Part shown: piece by piece, positions 25,453-35,119 of the stretch
Layout of the letters: every line of letters begins with the position of its first letter
How positions within the stretch are numbered: position 1 is the stretch's first letter
Assembly: GCF_900101015.1 (NCBI RefSeq)
Contig: NZ_FNFZ01000017.1
Coordinates: 5,254-69,253 of the forward strand
Reading direction: 5' to 3'
Origin: Sarcina sp. DSM 11001
GTDB taxonomy: Bacteria; Bacillota; Clostridia; Lachnospirales; Lachnospiraceae
DNA length: 64,000 nucleotides
Notes under the pieces: generated by a model
Database searches by the model: none
Told to the model about the DNA's origin: nothing
The model's input: the letters and a program-made list of their open reading frames with translations, nothing else
Made by a program: the position numbers and the translations under genes

Positions 25453-26481
25453 ATGATGAAGAAAAAAGACATTACAATTCTGGCTATAGAATCCAGCTGC
25501 GATGAGACTGCAGCCTCCGTCGTCGTGAACGGCAGGCAGGTCCTCTCCAATGTGATCTCCTCGCAGATCGATATCCATACCCTCTACGGAGGCGTCGTAC
25601 CGGAGATCGCTTCGCGCAAGCATACTGAGCGCATCACGCAGGTTATCCGGCAGGGACTGGAGGAAGCGGGAAAGACGCTCCAGGACCTGGATGCCATCGC
25701 GGTCACCTACGGTCCGGGCCTGGTCGGCCCTCTCCTCATCGGCGTCTCCGCCGCCAAAGGACTGGCATTCGCGACCGGAACCCCGCTGATCGGAGTGCAC
25801 CACATCGAGGGCCACATCTGCGCCAATTATATAGCGGATCCCGAACTGGAACCGCCCTTCGCCTGCCTGGTCGTTTCCGGCGGCCACACCCATCTGGTCC
25901 TGGTCCGTGATTACGGCGTGTATGAGATCCTGGGACGGACCCAGGATGACGCGGCGGGTGAAGCCTTTGACAAGGTTGCCCGCGAGATAGGCCTCGGATA
26001 TCCCGGCGGACCCAAGATCGACAAGGCGTCGAGAGAAGGAGATCCTCACGCGATCACCTTCCCCCGCGGAAAGGTCACCGGATCCCGCTATGATTTCAGT
26101 TTCAGCGGCATGAAATCCGCGGTCCTCAATTATCTCAATACAAGCCGCATGAAGGGGATCCAGGTCAATGTCCCCGATGTTGCCGCCTCTTTCCAGCAGG
26201 CAGTCGTTGACGTTCTGGTCTCCCGCGCGGCAGACGCGGTCGAACAGTACGGCCTGCGCAAGCTTGCCCTGGCCGGCGGCGTCGCGGCCAATACAGCCTT
26301 GCGCGCCGGCATGAGACAGATGTGCGAAGAGAAGGGGGCAGCCTTTTTCTGCCCGCCCCCGATCCTGTGCACGGACAATGCCGCTATGATCGGAAGCGCG
26401 GCATACTTTGAGTATCTGAAGGGAAATATTTCCGGGCTTGACCTCAATGCTGTTCCCGGCCTGAGACTGGGGCAGAGGTAA
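25453..26481 (+). CDS. tsaD: tRNA N6-adenosine threonylcarbamoyltransferase TsaD
   Basis: The 342-residue ASKHA-family enzyme transfers threonylcarbamoyl to A37 of tRNA, with TsaB and TsaE as partners. Signature elements are [14 protein letters not shown], the metal site [36 protein letters not shown] and the C-terminal DNAAMIG. Two adjacent ATG codons (25453 and 25456) are possible; the ribosome site is weak (GAAGAAG about 20 nt upstream). It lies some 6 kb from tsaE/tsaB, separated by the hydrogenase operon and rnz. Confidence 0.93.
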   Translation: MMKKKDITILAIESSCDETAASVVVNGRQVLSNVISSQIDIHTLYGGVVPEIASRKHTERITQVIRQGLEEAGKTLQDLDAIAVTYGPGLVGPLLIGVSAAKGLAFATGTPLIGVHHIEGHICANYIADPELEPPFACLVVSGGHTHLVLVRDYGVYEILGRTQDDAAGEAFDKVAREIGLGYPGGPKIDKASREGDPHAITFPRGKVTGSRYDFSFSGMKSAVLNYLNTSRMKGIQVNVPDVAASFQQAVVDVLVSRAADAVEQYGLRKLALAGGVAANTALRAGMRQMCEEKGAAFFCPPPILCTDNAAMIGSAAYFEYLKGNISGLDLNAVPGLRLGQR

Positions 26482-26567
26482 GATAAGCTGAAGATAAGGT
26501 GAAAATAAGGAAAGCATCGGAAACCGAACGGTCATAACAGAAAGAAAACAGGCAGGAGGTCAGCGGT

Positions 26568-27302
26568 TTGAATTCAGAGATCAGATGTACCGCAGTCATG
26601 CTCGCGGCAGGCGTGGGACTGCGTATGGGAGGAGATGTCAGGAAACAGTTCATCATGCTGGGCGGAATGCCCATGTTCCTGCATTCGATCAGGACCATGC
26701 AGGAGAGCCCATTGATCAGCGACATTATTGTCATGGCGCACGGGGACGATGTGGAGACTGTCCGCAGCTATCTGAAGGAATACGGGTTTACAGAGAAGCT
26801 GCGCAAGATCGCCGTCGGAGGAAAGGAGAGAGTCCACTCTGTGGCGAACGGGCTGGAGACCATCGACTGGCCCTGCGACTATGTCTTTATCCATGACTGC
26901 GCCAGGCCTTTTCTGGATCAGGAGACCATCTACAGACTCTATGAGACGGTCCGGAAGACAGACGCCTGCGTCGCGGGCGTGCCGACCAAGGACACGGTCA
27001 AGATCGTGGACAGGGACTGCTGCGTCTCAAACACCCCCAGCAGGGACAGCGTCTGGATCGTGCAGACCCCGCAGGTGTTTTCTTATGAACTGATCCGGGA
27101 TGCCCACCGCAAGGCACTGAGCAACGAGAGTTACCTGAAATCCAGGGGCATTATCCTGACCGATGACGCCATGGTGGCGGAGTACGCCGCGGACTGCCGC
27201 GCCCGGATGGTCATGTCGTCCTACCGCAATATCAAGATCACGACTCCTGAGGATCTCATCATCGGGGAAGCCTTCCTCAGAGAAAAAGAGGGCTGCCTTT
27301 GA
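26568..27302 (+). CDS. ispD: 2-C-methyl-D-erythritol 4-phosphate cytidylyltransferase
   Basis: The 244-residue enzyme of the non-mevalonate isoprenoid pathway joins MEP to CTP. Motifs: MLAAGVGLRMGGDVRKQF (nucleotide loop with the catalytic Arg and Lys), VGGKERVHSVANGL, FIHDCARPF, and WIVQTPQVF followed by DDAMVAEY and NIKITTPEDL. The start is TTG 26568, 8 nt after GGCAGGAGG. The usual partner ispF is not adjacent. Confidence 0.92.
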   Translation: MNSEIRCTAVMLAAGVGLRMGGDVRKQFIMLGGMPMFLHSIRTMQESPLISDIIVMAHGDDVETVRSYLKEYGFTEKLRKIAVGGKERVHSVANGLETIDWPCDYVFIHDCARPFLDQETIYRLYETVRKTDACVAGVPTKDTVKIVDRDCCVSNTPSRDSVWIVQTPQVFSYELIRDAHRKALSNESYLKSRGIILTDDAMVAEYAADCRARMVMSSYRNIKITTPEDLIIGEAFLREKEGCL

Positions 27303-27350
27303 CGCGGCTCATGATTTTTACAGCAGATTTTTATGAAACTGTAGTTTTCA

Positions 27351-27453
27351 TGAATTCAAGACTTGCGCGGAATTTTGCATTCCGCGTGCGGGTTTTCCCT
27401 TCGCGTGAGTATCCCATGACTGAAATCACGGGTATTGCGTGATGAAGAATAAA
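27351..27453 (-). repeat. Dispersed palindromic repeat, family A, inverted copy
   Basis: Read on the minus strand it starts TTATTCTTCATCACGCAATA and holds the CCCGTGATTTCAGTCATGGG hairpin. A G+C-rich spacer follows, and the element ends in CAAGTCTTGAATTCA. The second hairpin is altered by the insertion of GCGGAATTTTGCATTCCGCG, itself a hairpin. Confidence 0.85.
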
Positions 27454-27547
27454 AACACATGAAATAAAGATACGTGGGCTGCCTGTCTTTTTTACAGGTT
27501 TTTTACAGATGAGTCTGCCCGCGTCTGTCCGTTTCAGAGAGGTGCCT

Positions 27548-30500
27548 ATGTCTTTTGCACATCTTCACGTCCACACGGAGTATTCCCTTCTGGACGGTTC
27601 CAATAAAATCACGGAGTACGTCAGACGGGTGAAGGAGCTCGGAATGACGGCGGCTGCAATAACCGATCACGGCGTCATGTACGGCGTGATCGATTTTTAT
27701 AAGGCGGCAAAAAAAGAGGGCATCAATCCGGTCATCGGATGCGAGGTCTATGTCGCCCCCGGCTCGCGCCATGACCGGGAGGCGAGCCATGGGGACGACC
27801 GGTATTATCATCTGATCCTGCTGGCGGAAAACAATACCGGCTACGCCAACCTGATGAAGATCGTCAGCCGGTCTTTCACAGAGGGCTTCTATTACAAGCC
27901 CCGTGTGGACCTGGACCTGCTGCGTGAGTTCCACGAGGGCATCATCGCCTCCTCCGCCTGTCTGGCGGGCGAGGTCGCGCGTGAGATCCTGCGGCAGAAT
28001 CCGGAGGGGGCCCGCGAAGCGGCAAAGCGCTATCTGGAGATCTTTGGCGAAGGCAATTTTTTCCTGGAGCTGCAGGACCACGGCTATCCGGACCAGCAGA
28101 CCGTCAATGCGGAACTGCTGCGCATGAGCAGGGAGCTGGGTATTCCCCTGATCGCCACTAATGACTGCCACTATACCTTTGCGGAGGACGCGGAAGCCCA
28201 TGACATCCTCCTGTGTGTGCAGACGGGCAAAAAGCTTGCCGACGAGAACCGCATGCGGTACCCTGGCGGCCAGTTTTATGTCAAGAGCGAGGAGGAGATG
28301 CGCAGTCTCTTTTCCTATGCACCGGAAGCCCTGGAAAACACACAGCGCATCGCGGACCGCTGTCACGTGGAGATCGAGTTCGGAGTGACGAAGCTCCCGC
28401 ATTTTGATGTGCCGGAAGGATATGACTCCTGGACCTATCTGAACAAGCTCTGCCGGGAAGGGATGGAAAAGCGCTATCCCGGTGTTTTTGACGAAGAGAA
28501 AAGAGAAGAAAACAGACACGAAAAAGAAAAAATAAATCCGGAAGAAGAAAAGACAAAAAAAGAAAACCTGGAAGATGGAGAAACGGGCAAGGATATAGAA
28601 AGCGTTCAGAAAATGCCCTCTGGTGCAGAAAATGATTCTGCCGCCCTCCGAGCCCGCCTGGAGTATGAGCTGAACACCATCCGCCAGATGGGCTACGTGG
28701 ACTATTTTTTGATTGTCTGGGATTATATCAATTTTTCCCGTGAAAACGGGATCATGGTCGGTCCGGGCAGAGGGAGCGCGGCGGGCTCTATCGTGGCCTA
28801 TTCTCTGGGGATCACCGACATCGATCCCATCCGCTACAACCTCCTGTTCGAGCGTTTTCTGAATCCCGAGCGCGTGTCCATGCCCGATATCGACGTGGAC
28901 TTCGGCTTCGAGCGCCGCGGCGAGGTCATCGACTATGTCACCCGCAAATACGGCAAAGACCGCGTGATGCAGATCATCACCTTCGGAACCATGGCCGCCC
29001 GGGGTGTCATCCGGGACGTGGGCCGCGTTATGGACCTGCCCTACGGCTTTGTGGATTCTATAGCCAAGATGGTCCCTCAGGAGCTGAACATCACCCTGGA
29101 AAAGGCCCTGAAACAGAGCCCCGACCTGCGCGGTTCCTATGAAAAAGACGAGCGGGTCAAGAAGCTAATCGATATGAGCCTGCGCCTCGAGGGTCTTCCC
29201 AGACACGCCTCCGTCCACGCGGCGGGCGTCGTGATCTGCTCGGAGCCCGCGGAGGACCTGGTGCCCCTGGCCCGGGCCCAGGACGGGTCGACGACCACCC
29301 AGTTTCCCATGACGACCATCGAGGAGCTGGGCCTGCTCAAGATGGATTTCCTGGGGCTCAGGACCCTGACGGTCATTCAGAACGCCGTCGAAATGGCAAA
29401 CCGGTCCATCGAGCAGGCCGGAGGGGCCTATCCTGCCTTCGAGCCCGCCCTCGGTCCCGGTCGTCCCCCCGTCAATCCCGTAGGCCCGGTGGTCTCCATG
29501 GACCTTCTCGACTACTCCGACCCTGCTGTCTACAGATACATCTCCACCGGCAGGACGGACGGCATCTTCCAGCTTGAATCCGGCGGTATGCAGAACTTCA
29601 TGAAGGAACTGCGGCCGGGAAATTTTGAGGACGTCATCGCCGGGATCTCCCTCTACAGGCCGGGTCCCATGGACTTCATCCCCCAGTATATTGCCGGCAA
29701 GAACAACCGGAACTCGGTCCACTATGCCTGTCCGGAGCTGGAACCCATCCTGGAGCCGACCTACGGCTGTATCGTGTACCAGGAGCAGGTCATGCAGATC
29801 GTCCGGGACCTGGGCGGCTACACCCTGGGCCGGAGCGACCTGGTCCGCCGGGCCATGAGTAAAAAGAAACAGTCCGTCATGGAACAGGAGCGCAGGAACT
29901 TCGTCTACGGCAACCCCGAGGAGCACGTTCCCGGCTGCACGGCCCGCGGGATCGATGAAAAAGTCGCCTCCGGCATCTACGACACCATGATGGATTTTGC
30001 CAAATACGCCTTCAACAAGTCCCACGCCGCCTGCTACGCCGTCGTCGCCTACCAGACCGCCTGGCTCAAATATTATTATCCCATGGAATTTATGGCGGCT
30101 CTCATGACCTCTGTGATCGACCACCCCTCCAAGGTGGCCTCCTATATTCTTGCCTGCCGGTCCATGAAGATCCGGATCCTTCCGCCCGACATCAACGAGG
30201 GCGAGGCGGGCTTCTCCGTCTCTCCGGCCGGCATCCACTATGCCCTGACTGCCATCAAGGGCGTCGGCCGACCTGTCATTGAAGCCGTCCTGAAGGAGCG
30301 CCGCCTGCGCGGCCCCTTCCGCGACCTCAGGGACTTTCTCACCCGGATGGCCGGCCAGGAAAAGGATGTCAACCGCCGGACCGTGGAGAGCTTTATCAAG
30401 GCGGGCGCCCTGGACTGCCTGGGCGCCACCAGAAAGCAGATGATGAGCATCTACATGCGCATTCTGGACGACCTGCAGGCCTCCCGCAAACATGACATGG

Positions 30501-31225
30501 CAGGTCAGATGAGCCTTTTTGACATCGCCGACGAGGAGGACAAAAAGGACTTTGAGATCCGCATGCCCGATGTGGGCGAGTTCCCCGACGAGCTCAAATA
30601 TTCTTTTGAAAAAGAGGTCCTGGGCATCTATGTCAGCGGCCACCCTCTCGAGTCCTTTGAGGGGCTGTGGAAAAGCCGGGTCACAGCCACCGCGGCGGAT
30701 TTTGTCCTCGACGAAGAGACCGGCGAGACGAAGCTCACCGACCGGCAGAACGCCGTGATCGGAGGCATCCTCACGGAAAAGAAGATCAGGTATACCAAAA
30801 ATGACCAGGTCATGGCCATTCTGACCCTCGAGGATCTGACAGGAACCGTGGAGGTCGTCGTCTTCCCCCGCGCCTACGAAGAGAGCGCCTCCGACCTGGA
30901 CGAGGACCGGAAGATCTTTATCCGGGGGCGGGTCTCTCTCGAGGACGAAAAGGACGGGAAGCTGATCGCCGAAAAGGTCGTCGCCTTTGAAAACGTTCCC
31001 CGCAGACTCTGGCTGAGATTCCCCTCCTTTACAGACTGGAAGCAGCAGGAAAAAGATGTCCTCCGCATCGTCGCCGGCCATGGAGGCCGCGACCAGGTCG
31101 TCATCTACATTGAGGACCGCAAGGCAAGGAAAACCCTGCCGCCCGGCCAGGGCATCCGGGCTGACGAGACCACCGTCGGCCTCCTCCGCCGGACCTGCGG
31201 TGAACAGAATGTGGTGCTGCAGTAA
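27548..31225 (+). CDS. dnaE: DNA polymerase III alpha subunit (DnaE) with low-complexity insert
   Basis: The 1225-residue replicative polymerase has an N-terminal PHP domain (FAHLHVHTEYSLLDG, AAITDHGVMYG), the Pol III palm with catalytic aspartates in MPDIDVDFGFERRG, the fingers (FNKSHAACYAVVAYQTAWLK), a helix-hairpin-helix (about 830-900) and a C-terminal OB fold (AILTLEDLTGTVEVVVFPR). ATG 27548 is preferred over the earlier in-frame start because GAGAGGTG stands before it and the PHP motif starts at residue 3. Residues about 314-362 are a Lys/Glu-rich insert (EEKREENRHEKEKINPEEEK) lying between PHP and palm, encoded by A-rich repeats. PolC, expected in Clostridia, is not here. Confidence 0.93.
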   Translation: MSFAHLHVHTEYSLLDGSNKITEYVRRVKELGMTAAAITDHGVMYGVIDFYKAAKKEGINPVIGCEVYVAPGSRHDREASHGDDRYYHLILLAENNTGYANLMKIVSRSFTEGFYYKPRVDLDLLREFHEGIIASSACLAGEVAREILRQNPEGAREAAKRYLEIFGEGNFFLELQDHGYPDQQTVNAELLRMSRELGIPLIATNDCHYTFAEDAEAHDILLCVQTGKKLADENRMRYPGGQFYVKSEEEMRSLFSYAPEALENTQRIADRCHVEIEFGVTKLPHFDVPEGYDSWTYLNKLCREGMEKRYPGVFDEEKREENRHEKEKINPEEEKTKKENLEDGETGKDIESVQKMPSGAENDSAALRARLEYELNTIRQMGYVDYFLIVWDYINFSRENGIMVGPGRGSAAGSIVAYSLGITDIDPIRYNLLFERFLNPERVSMPDIDVDFGFERRGEVIDYVTRKYGKDRVMQIITFGTMAARGVIRDVGRVMDLPYGFVDSIAKMVPQELNITLEKALKQSPDLRGSYEKDERVKKLIDMSLRLEGLPRHASVHAAGVVICSEPAEDLVPLARAQDGSTTTQFPMTTIEELGLLKMDFLGLRTLTVIQNAVEMANRSIEQAGGAYPAFEPALGPGRPPVNPVGPVVSMDLLDYSDPAVYRYISTGRTDGIFQLESGGMQNFMKELRPGNFEDVIAGISLYRPGPMDFIPQYIAGKNNRNSVHYACPELEPILEPTYGCIVYQEQVMQIVRDLGGYTLGRSDLVRRAMSKKKQSVMEQERRNFVYGNPEEHVPGCTARGIDEKVASGIYDTMMDFAKYAFNKSHAACYAVVAYQTAWLKYYYPMEFMAALMTSVIDHPSKVASYILACRSMKIRILPPDINEGEAGFSVSPAGIHYALTAIKGVGRPVIEAVLKERRLRGPFRDLRDFLTRMAGQEKDVNRRTVESFIKAGALDCLGATRKQMMSIYMRILDDLQASRKHDMAGQMSLFDIADEEDKKDFEIRMPDVGEFPDELKYSFEKEVLGIYVSGHPLESFEGLWKSRVTATAADFVLDEETGETKLTDRQNAVIGGILTEKKIRYTKNDQVMAILTLEDLTGTVEVVVFPRAYEESASDLDEDRKIFIRGRVSLEDEKDGKLIAEKVVAFENVPRRLWLRFPSFTDWKQQEKDVLRIVAGHGGRDQVVIYIEDRKARKTLPPGQGIRADETTVGLLRRTCGEQNVVLQ

Positions 31226-31298
31226 GCGCGTGAAAACACCCCGAGGCTGGCGCAAGCGTTACATGTCCACGCCCTTCGAGGGGGCGTGGACAGTAACG
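31226..31298 (-). repeat. Dispersed palindromic repeat, family B, inverted copy
   Basis: The core 31226-31253 is the reverse complement of 6024-6051 with three substitutions and begins on the base after the dnaE stop. It leads into a long hairpin: CGTTAC-AT-GTCCACGCCC pairs with GGGCGTGGAC-A-GTAACG (31257-31298). Confidence 0.75.
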
Positions 31299-31335
31299 TC
31301 ACCCCGCACCGGGAGCGTGGATTATAATCTTTCTA

Positions 31336-31364
31336 TTGCAATCATTTTGCTGATGTTCTAAAAT
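31336..31364 (+). promoter_or_regulatory. Candidate pfkA promoter
   Basis: TTGCAA (31336-31341), a 17-bp spacer and TAAAAT (31359-31364). An imperfect hairpin, AAATAGT...ACTATTT plus T-run (31367-31403), follows at once, so it could be an attenuator in the leader or simply a dnaE terminator. The rest of the 215-bp leader shows nothing further. Confidence 0.45.
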
Positions 31365-31579
31365 CGAAATAGTACTGTTTGTATTTTAATACACACTATT
31401 TTTGATTCAAAAAAACGGCATGTGATCTCATTGACTCAGGATCTGCAGATGACTGATCCGGACATATTGCCTGCCTGGTCTTCCGATTACTGCGCAATCT
31501 GCCCGGTTAATATATCCACAGTTCCTTAGTTGAAGACTGATTTGAGAGTAGTCCCCATGTTTCAGCCAGGAGGGTATTT

Positions 31580-32554
31580 ATGGAAGAAAAAAAAGAATTC
31601 AATGCAATCGGCGTGCTGACAAGCGGCGGCGACGCTCCGGGAATGAATGCAGCAATCCGTGCGGTTGTACGTGAAGCGCTGGCGAACAAGGTCAAGGTCA
31701 AGGGTATTATGAGGGGCTACAAGGGCCTGCTCAACGAAGAGATTTTTGAAATGAAATCCGTGGATGTGGCGAACATCATCCAGCGCGGAGGGACGATCCT
31801 GGGTACAGCCAGATGCCTTGAGTTCAAGGAGCTCGAGGTGCAGAAGCATGCCGCAGAGATCTGCCGCAAGCACGGAATCGACGGGATCGTCGTGATAGGC
31901 GGTGACGGGTCCTACCGCGGCGCGCAGGCTCTGGCCCGTCAGGGGATCAACACGATCGGCATCCCCGGTACGATCGACCTGGACATCACATGTACCGAAT
32001 ACACTATCGGATTCGACACGGCCGTCAACACAGCCATGGACGCGATCGACAAGGTCAAGGACACTTCCTCCTCCCATGAGCGCTGCTCCATCATCGAGGT
32101 CATGGGCCGTCACGCGGGCTATATCGCGCTCTGGTGCGGCATTGCCAACGGCGCGGAGGATATTCTGATCCCTGAGAAATATGACTATAATGAGCAGAAG
32201 ATCGTCGACCATATCATCATGAACCGCCGGACAGGCAAAAAGCACCACCTGATCATCAATGCAGAGGGCATCGGCCACTCCACATCGATGGCGAAGCGCA
32301 TCGAAGCCGCGACCGGTATTGAGACCCGCGCGACGATCCTGGGCTACATGCAGCGCGGCGGCGCCCCGACCTGCAAAGACCGGTATTACGCCTCCATCAT
32401 GGGAGCCTATGCGACAGACATTCTCCTTCAGGGCAAGACCAACCGCGTCGTCTGCTACCGCGACGGCAAGTTTGTGGATCTGGACATCGAAGAAGCCCTG
32501 GCGATGACGAAGGAGTTCCCGGAGTACGAGTACAAGATCAGTTTGAATCTGTAA
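31580..32554 (+). CDS. pfkA: ATP-dependent 6-phosphofructokinase
   Basis: The 324-residue enzyme phosphorylates fructose 6-phosphate in glycolysis. GVLTSGGDAPGMNAAIR and IGGDGSYRGA are the ATP-site motifs; Gly after GGD (GGDGS) marks the ATP-type rather than the pyrophosphate-type enzyme. The catalytic segment reads GTIDLDI where bacterial enzymes normally have GTIDNDI, keeping both aspartates but losing the Asn. EVMGRHAGYIAL and GYMQRGGAPT are standard. AGGAGG precedes the ATG. A terminator follows, so it is monocistronic. Confidence 0.93.
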   Translation: MEEKKEFNAIGVLTSGGDAPGMNAAIRAVVREALANKVKVKGIMRGYKGLLNEEIFEMKSVDVANIIQRGGTILGTARCLEFKELEVQKHAAEICRKHGIDGIVVIGGDGSYRGAQALARQGINTIGIPGTIDLDITCTEYTIGFDTAVNTAMDAIDKVKDTSSSHERCSIIEVMGRHAGYIALWCGIANGAEDILIPEKYDYNEQKIVDHIIMNRRTGKKHHLIINAEGIGHSTSMAKRIEAATGIETRATILGYMQRGGAPTCKDRYYASIMGAYATDILLQGKTNRVVCYRDGKFVDLDIEEALAMTKEFPEYEYKISLNL

Positions 32555-32681
32555 AATGCCATTCAATGACTGTTGCGCAGGAATATGCTTTTGCGCCGGA
32601 ATACAGCCGGAATACATGGGAGAAATAATATTGAGAAATACTGTTTTCCATGGGCTTTACAGGAATCGATGAAGAAAAGAG

Positions 32682-32716
32682 CAGGGACGGGCGGAGGAGC
32701 CCGTCCCTGTTTTTTC
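32682..32716 (+). terminator. Terminator after pfkA
   Basis: CAGGGACGGGC (32682-32692) pairs perfectly with GCCCGTCCCTG (32699-32709), followed by six T. A partial duplicate of the right arm (GTCCCTGTTTTTGCACGGGA) lies near 32766. Confidence 0.9.
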
Positions 32717-32848
32717 GCGGGATCTGTGTTATGGCGACAGTATCATATGGTGACGGAGAAAGCCTGTCCCTGTTTTTGCACGGGATCTGCAGAAGCTGTA
32801 GAAGTAAGCTGTTGAAATAAGCTGTAGAAGCTATAAAGGAAAGGACGG

Positions 32849-33655
32849 TTGAGTCTTTATATGCCTGATAAAATTACATCTGTGTCAAACCCGCGGATCC
32901 GCCGGCTGGTCGAACTGCGGAAAAAGGCGAAATTGAGAAGGGAGACCGGGCTGTTCGTGATCGAAGGCGGCAGGCTGTGCTCGGACACGCCGGAAGAGTT
33001 TATTTCTGAGGTCTATGTGACTGAGGAATGGATGAAGAACGCCCCGGAGAAAGAGACGGCAGGCTTCCGGAACCGTCCGTATACAGTCGTGACGGAGGAA
33101 GTCATGGCAAAAGCCGCGGACACAGCGACACCGCAGGGGATCCTGTGTGCCGCCAGGATGCCTTCCTACAGTTTTGAAGAAATGATCAAGAAAAAGAACC
33201 CGCTGCTCCTGGTCCTGGAGGATCTTCAGGATCCCGGAAATCTGGGAACGATCTTCAGGACTGCCGAGGCCGCCGGGGCTGCGGGGATCCTGATGAGCCG
33301 CGCGACCGTGGACCTGTTCAATCCCAAAGTCGTGCGTGCGACAATGAGCGCTGTCTTCCGGATGCCCTTTGTGGTCAGGGATGACCTGTGCGCAGACCTG
33401 GCTGTCCTCCGCCGGGCGGGGATCCGGAGCTATGCGGCGCATCTGGGCGGGAAACGCGCCTATGACGAGGTTCCCTTGACCAGCGGTTGCGCTCTCCTGA
33501 TCGGGAATGAGGGGAACGGCTTGTCGGAGAAACTCACGGAGGCGGCGGATGAAAAGATCATCATTCCCATGAAGGGCGGTGCGGAATCCCTCAATGCCGC
33601 CATGGCGGCAGGGATCCTTCTCTTTGAAGCCGCCAGACAGCGTCGGCATGCATAA
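32849..33655 (+). CDS. TrmH-family RNA 2-O-ribose methyltransferase
   Basis: The 268-residue SPOUT enzyme has an N-terminal L30e-like substrate domain (about 5-100; SVSNPRIRRLVELRKKAKLR, FVIEGGRL) and a C-terminal knotted SAM domain with its three motifs: LEDLQDPGNLGTIFRTAEA, ALLIGNEGNGLS and IPMKGGAESLNAAMAAGILL. Substrate may be 23S rRNA or tRNA; paralogues are not distinguishable from sequence alone. The TTG start at 32849 has AAAGGA 8 nt upstream; ATG 32861 is the alternative. It converges on the NlpC/P60 gene with only about 30 bp between the two stop codons. Confidence 0.85.
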   Translation: MSLYMPDKITSVSNPRIRRLVELRKKAKLRRETGLFVIEGGRLCSDTPEEFISEVYVTEEWMKNAPEKETAGFRNRPYTVVTEEVMAKAADTATPQGILCAARMPSYSFEEMIKKKNPLLLVLEDLQDPGNLGTIFRTAEAAGAAGILMSRATVDLFNPKVVRATMSAVFRMPFVVRDDLCADLAVLRRAGIRSYAAHLGGKRAYDEVPLTSGCALLIGNEGNGLSEKLTEAADEKIIIPMKGGAESLNAAMAAGILLFEAARQRRHA

Positions 33656-33686
33656 TCCCGGCTGTGTTTTTCGGATTTTCAGATTT

Positions 33687-34670
33687 TCAGAAGATCCTGC
33701 GGATGCAGGCGATGGGGCTGAACTCTGCATTAGAAATGATGGTGCCATCGTCAGGATTTGCCGCATGTACGACCTTGCCATTGCCAATATAGATACCCAC
33801 ATGCCCCTTGTAGAACACCAGGTCGCCGGGGAGCGCCTCATCGATGGAGTCCACGGCATAGCCCTCCTCCCGCTGGGACAGGTCATAGTGGTACAGGTCC
33901 ACTCCGAACTGCTGATAGATGGCCCGTGTGAAACCGGAGCAGTCCGCGCCCTTGGACAGACTTTCGCTGCCCCAGATATAAGGCAGGCCGACGTACTGTA
34001 CGGCGAGATCCGCCACCGCCTGGCCGGTATTCCAGGTCTGGGTATCGGAGCCGTCCGCACTCTGTCCGGCCTCTCCGCTGTCAGACCCTGGAGTCCAGTT
34101 GACCCAGTTGCCGTACTGGTCATAGTAGCCGCCCGCATAGCTGGTGACATCATAAGCGATCCAGTTGCCGTAATCGTCATAATAGCCCGGTGTGGAACTG
34201 CCGTAAGAAGCGCTGTCGTCCGTGTTTCCTTCTGAGCCGTAATCAGAGGAAGAATAATCAGAGGAGCCATAATCAGAATTGGAATAATCGGAATTGGAAT
34301 AATCGGAGGAAGAATAATCGGAGGAGCCGTAATCAGAGGAAGTATAATCTGAGGAGGAATAATCAACGGCTGTATAGTCAGAAGAGACATACTCACCGCT
34401 GACATATCCGGTATAGCCGTCATAATTTACCAGGAGCCAGCCGGAACCATCGTCGGAGACGACGCAGACATTGTAGCCGCAGGGGATGCTTGTTAAGATA
34501 TCGCCGTAAGGGGCGGTTCTCAGGTTGAGGCCGTCACTGCATATGACCGTGAGTGTTTCACCCGGCTGGGCGGCGAAGGCGGGTATTGATGAAAGAAATA
34601 CCATAGCAGCTGTCAGACAGGCGGTGACAATGATCCGTAACGTGTTCTTTTCCGTAAAAATGGTTCCCAT
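33687..34670 (-). CDS. Secreted SH3-NlpC/P60 peptidoglycan endopeptidase with SSDY repeats
   Basis: The 327-residue protein starts at the ATG complementary to 34668-34670, 6 nt after GGAG. It has a Sec signal peptide (cleavage after PAFA), an SH3 domain (about 35-95; LNLRTAPYGD, GWLLVNYDGYTGYVSGEY), a linker of about 12 four- or five-residue units of SSDY/SSDYG type, and a C-terminal NlpC/P60 domain with catalytic Cys in GADCSGFTRA, His in GHVGIYIG and a third polar residue near VVHAAN. It should cut the stem peptide of peptidoglycan outside the cell. The Ser/Asp/Tyr linker is encoded by 15-bp tandem repeats and probably varies in length between strains. Two YxDQYGNW/YDDYGNW segments follow the linker. 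Confidence 0.88.
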   Translation of the reverse strand: MGTIFTEKNTLRIIVTACLTAAMVFLSSIPAFAAQPGETLTVICSDGLNLRTAPYGDILTSIPCGYNVCVVSDDGSGWLLVNYDGYTGYVSGEYVSSDYTAVDYSSSDYTSSDYGSSDYSSSDYSNSDYSNSDYGSSDYSSSDYGSEGNTDDSASYGSSTPGYYDDYGNWIAYDVTSYAGGYYDQYGNWVNWTPGSDSGEAGQSADGSDTQTWNTGQAVADLAVQYVGLPYIWGSESLSKGADCSGFTRAIYQQFGVDLYHYDLSQREEGYAVDSIDEALPGDLVFYKGHVGIYIGNGKVVHAANPDDGTIISNAEFSPIACIRRIF

Positions 34671-35033
34671 AAAAAACTCCTTTTTTTTCGACAACAGATC
34701 ACAGATCCCGTCCGATATTCATCTTGGACAGCAGATCATATGTCTGTTCCGATATTATAATAGATTTTGCTTTAAAAGACTGTTTTTGTCAAACAGAAGT
34801 TCCATTTTTCTGACATTTATTCAGCTTTATCCAGCTCTGAGAAGGTCTGAAACTGCCTGACCGATAGATGTAAAGAAGAGCAGGCAAATATACGGATGGG
34901 AAAATCGGGCAGGGTCATCGCAGGAGAGCCTGGGATCAGGCTGTCAGAGGAGGCTTTGTGAAGCAGTAAATCACGCTGAACATAAAATTGCATAAAAATC
35001 ATATTAACGAATTCTTAACGATTTTCGTGACGC

Positions 35034-35062
35034 TTGACTGCCTGTTTTGGGGGTGCTACTAT
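35034..35062 (+). promoter_or_regulatory. Promoter of the NfeD-SPFH pair
   Basis: TTGACT (35034-35039), a 17-bp spacer and TACTAT (35057-35062). The 34671-35033 part of this divergent gap is AT-rich. It holds a TATAAT on the minus strand (about 34754-34759) that may serve the NlpC/P60 gene, without a clear -35. Confidence 0.65.
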
Positions 35063-35119
35063 CTAAAGAACCGTAAACCTTAGAAACTGTAAACTGCAGA
35101 GAAATGTGAGGTGATGGTA

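Noticed and set aside
29165-31255. A 696-codon open frame antisense to dnaE, and a 520-codon one antisense to treB (2306-3868)
   Set aside because: No ribosome sites, His/Asp/Gly-rich translations without domains, and they exactly oppose clear conserved genes of GC-biased third positions.
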